Shown in pieces: positions 59,401 through 64,000 of a stretch of DNA of 64,000 nucleotides. The notes beneath the pieces are model-generated. The model saw only the letters and a list, made by a program, of their open reading frames with translations. It did not search any database and was not told the DNA's origin. Every line of letters begins with the position of its first letter. Position 1 is the stretch's first letter. This stretch comes from Rhizomucor pusillus (Eukaryota > Mucoromycota > Mucoromycetes > Mucorales > Lichtheimiaceae). A program made the position numbers and the translations under genes. The stretch covers positions 59,331 through 123,330 of the forward strand of contig FWWN02000582.1 of the NCBI GenBank assembly GCA_900175165.2. The letters are read 5' to 3'.

Positions 59401-59510
59401 AGCTCATAAAAATGGGTTTTGAGCAGAAAGACGCAAAGGATGCGCTCGAGCGCTATGATCAGGATTTGGCGAAAGCGAGTAACTTCCTATTAGACAAGTC
59501 AATCAAATGA
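56445..59510 (+). CDS. EDE1: EDE1/EPS15-like endocytic scaffold: three EH domains, coiled coil, UBA
   Basis: Five exons: 56445-56609, 56674-56797, 56867-57080, 57153-57793 and 57853-59510, all in phase, 933 residues. EH1 lies at about residues 5-95 (IWETADRDNLGYLTRETFF), EH2 at about 120-215 (IW-TLADVRQAGNLNQTEFVI), EH3 at about 265-360 (QIWDIADSEQRGSLTRDEFA); each has the W-x-x-x-D EF-hand-like core. A Gln/Glu-rich coiled coil spans about 395-560 and Pro/Ser-rich low-complexity linkers carry PPPPPP tracts. The C-terminal UBA is NLEELIKMGFEQKDAKDALE. The protein marks early clathrin sites and binds NPF-containing adaptors and ubiquitin. Intron 2 (56798-56866) needs a GC donor (GCAAGT); no GT site keeps the frame. 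Confidence 0.93.
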
Positions 59511-59873
59511 TCACAGAAGTTTCTTCCCCCTAATAAAGATAAACAAACCAGGTATAAACCGCGCAAGTTCGATGTTATGCCCGGCGTCAAAGGAATTACC
59601 TTCTCTCTTAGACAGAATCTGTCTTGTTTCCTGCTGGATTGTATACACATATGTTAGGAGACATTATTCTCGTTCGTATAAGCTCCTTACTTCTTTGTAG
59701 AAGCTCCTTCACCTGTCTGCGTTTCCTGAACCCTTTCCCCTTTGTATCTATCTACACTCGACCTCCAACCCCCCTTCTCCTCTTTTTTGCAAAATTAGTC
59801 ATATATATATCTGAGCATTTGATACAAACCCGAAACTCCTCATAATTCCAATTCTAAGCGCATATTATACAGT
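59511..59873. other. Intergenic leader region
   Basis: About 360 bp, very C/T-rich in its second half (59690-59790), between EDE1 and the RGS gene on the same strand. Likely holds the RGS promoter and leader. Confidence 0.4.
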
Positions 59874-61818
59874 ATGCAGTCATGCGGTGACCAGCAAGCC
59901 TATACTTCCATGATGAAGTTCACGATCGATGGACGTCCGTTTCTCAAGGTAAGAGAAAGTTTCGAACCAGTGTGTATTCATTACTGCAGGGTGATATTAA
60001 AAGATCGATTGTCAGGACATTCACGACCTCTTTGGTGCATTGATCGTGCAGATACCTTTTGACACCCACCGATATTTATTTCGAAACTATCACAACAGCT
60101 TTACTTCAGAGGATGCCATTCAAAGTCTTGAATCTATACGTTACACACAATCCGTGCGAGTTCCTGACCCCAGCGATCCACAAAAGATGGTCACTACCAG
60201 AACCACAACCACGTTTAACATGGCGCGAGACATGGCCAAAGCGCTCTGCCAGCAGTTTCTGTGGGCACGTTTGATGGAGTGCGCTGTGGATACCCAAACC
60301 CGCTCTTTCCGGGATCGCAATATCTGGCAATTGACACCTAAAGGTCTGCATATTGTCGAGGAATTCTGTGTCAGCAGTGGAGTTGATACCTCGGCAATGG
60401 CTAAATACTTTGGCAATATCAAGCAGATCCGGCCTCTACGTATCTCACGCACGATTGACGATGACCAGATTGTCCTTGGACGAGCAGCAGTAGCAAATAT
60501 ATTTCGAGTCATGATTCGCACCTTGCCTTTAAACGTAGAGCAGCCCAAGCAATGGCAAATAAATAACAATAATGGAGGAAGCAGCAGCACTAGTACCAGC
60601 ACTAGTAGTGGAAATGAAAAGCATAGCAGGTCAGAATCCATCGCATCCTCTCTTTCTTCGTCATCTTCTGTCTCAGGGCACAAAGCTGGTTCCACTGTAG
60701 CTGGTTCCGAGGCATCCTCTTCAATTACTTCTCTCACGTCGATCTTTAGCGATGCACCCTTGCAGCTTTTCGATAACCGGCTTATATCGTTCCTCAACGG
60801 CATGAAGGCTGGAAAGCAATCAAAAACCAGTCAGCGTATGACATTTACTACACAGCTCTGCTGCGACTGGCTCACAGAGATCTGCACTGTTGCTAACCGG
60901 GACGAGTCAGAAGAGATTGCTACAGAGTTTGTCAAGCACGGCTGGCTCGAATACCTAGATTCCAAGCAGAGCACGACAGCTGTGAACGCATGCAAGACTA
61001 TCTATCTCGTTCTCACCGAGAAGGGCCAAAAAATGCTATCAGAGCAAGCAGACGAGCAGGCGCGTTACGAGGAGGAGGAGGATCGCAGCCCTGTTATTCG
61101 CCGACAGCGGATGCAATCCACCTGTACGCAGCACTCCTTCTCTGGAGAGAGTAGCCGACCACCTAGTACAGCGATGGACCATGCGGCTGTCCCTCCCCCT
61201 ACACCTGTCTCCCCAACAGCCGACCTCAAAGAAGGCAACTCGGGCCGACTCAAGCTCATTTTGGATGATCCACAACTGCGGTCCCTTTTCAAGGACTTTT
61301 TGCGAGCCAACTTTTGCGAGGAAAATTTGGATTTCTACATTGATTACGCGAACCTGCGGCGCAAATGCCGGAATCAAAGTCCTGCAATGCCGTCGCAGAA
61401 TCAAAAGGACTTGTTGGAAGATGCACACGCTATTTGGGCAACGTACTTAGCACCAGGAGCACCGAGCGAGCTCAACGTGGAACATGCATTGCGGCAAGAA
61501 ATGGCGCGCCTTGTATCATCCATGGTATCTTACGCTCCACCCGCGCCTGGACATGCAAGAAAGACGGTCATCATTTCAACTCACTCTACGTCTCAAAGTT
61601 TGCGCATGATGCTCAAATGGTTTGACCGTGTTGACGAGCATACCTGCCGTCTCATGGCATCTGACTCTGTACCAAAGTTTGTAAAAACACAGAAATATCG
61701 CAAACTAATGGCTAGGCGAGAGAAACATGAAATCAGGCGAGATTCTGGAGCGCCAACATCATCAGACAAGGATGAACAATTGTGCTTTTCACTTAATGCA
61801 CGAGTGCCGGTTGCTTGA
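59874..61818 (+). CDS. RGS protein with two DEP domains (SST2/FlbA-type)
   Basis: Two exons, 59874-59948 and 60016-61818, give 625 residues. The N-terminal half has two DEP-like regions, about residues 20-120 (DIHDLFGALIVQIPFDTHRY, then TSEDAIQSLESI; ALCQQFLWARLMECAVD) and 240-350 (FTTQLCCDWLTEICTVANRD, FVKHGWLEYL), separated by a Ser/Thr-rich linker. The RGS domain is at about 385-570: LILDDPQLRSLFKDFLRANF, CEENLDFYIDYANLRRKC, and WFDRVDEHTCRLMASDSVPK-FVKTQKYRK. Such proteins bind heterotrimeric G-alpha and speed GTP hydrolysis, ending pheromone or nutrient signals; the DEP domains tether the receptor tail. The tail is basic then Ser-rich. Confidence 0.9.
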
Positions 61819-62397
61819 ACTTGTGATTCTAGAATAGGTCTTAATATTCCCGCCCTCGCCCCCAACCTCCTCCTCTCTCTCCCTCTTTTATATCACTGTC
61901 TCAAAAAGCACTCCACACGCACATACGCACATTCAAAATACTCCAACCCCAGATGGTGCCTGCCGAACCTATCATTTTCCACTCTGGCTTCACCTGTGTT
62001 TTGGCTGTCGTTAGCGACAAACTAATAAAGTCAAATTTCAAAGATATGATGTAAGATATTTTCGAATGGTTCAATGTAAAATAATCCTCGGCTTTGGTTA
62101 CATCACTGCTCTTATATTGCTAACATTTACCCCAAGTAATCATGGACGACTTTGAAGACAATATTCATAGCAAACAATGCCTGGACCTAGTCTGCAATCA
62201 TTGGCCAATGAGTTGACATTTACTGTACCTCCGCGTTTTTGTCCGACACTGCTGCTTGTGTGCTGGCGATCAATCATTGCTCTATCCAATTCCTCCTCTC
62301 CTTTTTTAACCTTTTTTTTTTACCCTCACAAACCCCTTTCTTCCCTTTCTTTCTTTCGAATCCACAAGGATCTGTGCTGACAGAGAGATCGTGAGGG
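61819..62397. other. Intergenic, C/T-rich leader of the next gene
   Basis: About 580 bp. The first 150 bp and the last 120 bp are strongly pyrimidine-rich (several T/C tracts); no coding signal. It should include the promoter of the signal peptide peptidase gene. Confidence 0.4.
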
Positions 62398-63737
62398 ATG
62401 AGCAGCACAGCAACTCAAGATGATACGGGCCTCTACATTGCCTATGGCGCTCTAATGACGATGGCTGTAATCCCCATCTACCATGGATCGATCGCGTCCC
62501 TGCGTGGAATGAAGCGACCTGCAAATGCAAAAAAGCGACAAAAGACCGATTCGCCACTTGAAGATTCGGACGATGAAGATGAGACAGTATCCGAGAGCTT
62601 ATCTTCCAGCGATGCCTGGTGGTTCCCCGTTATGGGCTCGGCTGTCTTGTTCTCGCTGTACTTGGTGTTCCGTTTTGTCGACAAGAAATATATCAATTAT
62701 CTCATGACGATATACTTTTCGTTAATTGGATGTTTCGCTGTGGCGAAAACTGGTCTGATGTTTACCAAAAAGCTGGTACCTGCCAGTCTTGTCAAGGGAC
62801 GCATCGAAAAGTACAGATTGACATTGTCAAAGAAAGGAAAACGTAAGTTCAATGCGATTTCCCCAATATAATCTCAACCTAACTGAGTGGACTGGTATGT
62901 GAAGACTTATCTCACATCAGCTTCACTGTAATCCATTTCTTCTTACTCGCACTTTCCATGGTCTTGACTGCGTACTATATTATCACCAAGAATTGGATCG
63001 CCTCCAACATTTTTGGGTTCTCCTTCTCTGTTAACGCCATTCAACTCCTCTCAATTGATTCATTCAAAACCGGTATCATATTGCTGAGCGGCTTGTTCCT
63101 ATACGATATTTTCTGGGTGTTTGGCACAGAAGTCATGGTTACGGTTGCAAAGGGCTTTGATGCGCCTATCAAAGTTGTATGGCCACGCGATATTATCAGC
63201 TACTTGTTTGACAGCAGCGTCAAGGAGCATGGATTTACAATGCTCGGACTGGGAGACATTGTGATCCCTGGTATTTTCGTGGCCCTATGTCTGCGCTTTG
63301 ATCGCCACATGGCATGGAACCGCAATCCAGTCGGCGAGTTCCGATCTACTGCATTCCCAAAACCTTATTTCAGGTCATGCCTTATAGCATACATACTAGG
63401 TCTTGCTACAACCATGCTTGTGATGCATGTATTCCACGCGGCCCAACCGGCCCTGTTGTATCTCTCACCGGCCTGCATCCTCTCCTCGCTCCTGACAGCG
63501 GTCATCCGCGGTGAACTGAAAGACCTTTTTGCTTACACAACCGAAGTAGAGGAAGATGAAGAGAAAAAGAAGAGCAGTGCAAAGGACAAGCAGAGCGACA
63601 ATGAAGAGGGCGCTGACCAGGTTTCGACTACTGCATCACCTGACGACGAAGACTACGTTGCTGTAGATGATGACAACAAGAGCCCTGCCACGGAAAAGAA
63701 GACTCGGTCAAGAAGCAGCAAAAAGAAGAATAAATAA
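62398..63737 (+). CDS. Signal peptide peptidase, presenilin-type intramembrane aspartyl protease
   Basis: Two exons, 62398-62842 and 62905-63737, give 425 residues. Catalytic motifs are complete: GLFLYDIFWVFGTEVMVTVA (first Asp in YD), GLGDIVIPG (GxGD, second Asp) and QPALLYL (PAL). About nine membrane helices are visible, beginning IAYGALMTMAVIPIYHGSIA. An acidic loop sits after TM1 (SPLEDSDDEDETVSES). The C-terminal tail is very acidic then basic (KKTRSRSSKKKNK), like a KKXX-type ER retention tail. The enzyme cuts remnant signal peptides in the ER membrane (yeast Ypf1, human HM13). The acceptor GAAG-AC at 62904 is used because the closer AG breaks the frame. Confidence 0.95.
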
Positions 63738-64000
63738 ACGGGGAAGACAAGACACGAGGGAAAAGATCATTGATCCCGAGAACACAACAATAAACGCCTT
63801 TGATGAAACAGAGTTAACATTTGTATGGTCTGACAACAGCCGTGGACCTCTGCTTATAACATTCCGACACTCTGGACTCTGTCGGCTGTCACTGGAACGT
63901 CCAAATGAGGAGAGGGTCTCACATATCACACAAATGCTGAACCTTATATTGTTTCAGAGCAACTGCGCCCAGTTCTCGTTGCTGAGCTGAATAAGAATTT
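63738..64000. other. 3' flank at window end, no gene seen
   Basis: The last 260 bp follow the signal peptide peptidase stop. Short open frames on both strands show no motif; nothing is called. Confidence 0.4.

Noticed and set aside
1..64000. Search for tRNA, 5S/rRNA genes and CRISPR-like arrays
   Set aside because: B-box-like words (for example TGGTTCGACTG near 2351) fall inside coding exons and lack an A box and cloverleaf; no regularly spaced short repeats were found.

Overview
The window is nuclear DNA of a filamentous fungus, most likely a Mucoromycota (Mucorales-like) species. Genes are split by many very short introns (about 95 reconstructed here, mostly 51-105 nt, with CTAAC/CTAAT-like branch points). 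The gene set is eukaryotic and fungal, and several predicted proteins have the architecture of zygomycete-type fungi, including a GT37-like fucosyltransferase and an SH3-tailed single-pass membrane protein. No tRNA, rRNA, CRISPR, prophage or bacterial operon was seen. The species cannot be named from the sequence alone. All exon structures come from reading frame, splice consensus and protein family resemblance, without transcripts.

Layout. 1-5.6 kb: the 3' part of SEC24 (+), a small CHY zinc-finger protein (+) and the PP2A scaffold subunit A (-). 5.6-7.5 kb: no convincing gene. 7.5-8.9 kb: an SH3-tailed membrane protein (+). 9.1-13.2 kb: accessory DNA with a frameshifted PIF1/Helitron-type helicase remnant and dispersed repeats. 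13.2-20.4 kb: a membrane-anchored acidic protein, a COX14-like small protein, a DUF1279/FAM210 mitochondrial protein (all +), an SV2-like MFS transporter (-) and an F-box-like protein (-). 20.4-23 kb: repeat-bearing, gene-poor. 23-36.9 kb: a polytopic membrane protein (+), SEC13 (+), a GT37-like fucosyltransferase (+), a coiled-coil protein (-), an ankyrin plus anillin/Bud4-like protein (+), a four-TM protein (+) and a Rab GTPase (-). 36.9-44.3 kb: repeat-bearing, with a TMEM42/EamA-like protein (+) and an alpha/beta hydrolase (-) in convergent arrangement. 44.3-46.6 kb: a hexose-type MFS transporter (+). 46.6-48.8 kb: repeats. 48.8-64 kb: a dense block with ALG3 (+), a C2H2 zinc-finger protein (+), GPHR (-), a PIN4/Cip1-type RRM+R3H protein (+), EDE1/EPS15 (+), an SST2/FlbA-type RGS protein (+) and signal peptide peptidase (+).

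Working together. Many of the genes serve membrane traffic and the secretory pathway: SEC24 and SEC13 (both COPII), a Rab, GPHR, ALG3, a Golgi-type fucosyltransferase, signal peptide peptidase and EDE1 (endocytosis). Fungal genes are generally independent transcription units, so I read this as coincidence rather than a cluster. I found no gene cluster that looks like a new multi-gene system. The most unusual features are structural: three GC-AG introns with identical GCAAGT donors, two 12-nt microexons, a start codon alone in its exon, three stop-free introns of length 3n, and a network of decayed dispersed repeats including a possible Helitron relic.
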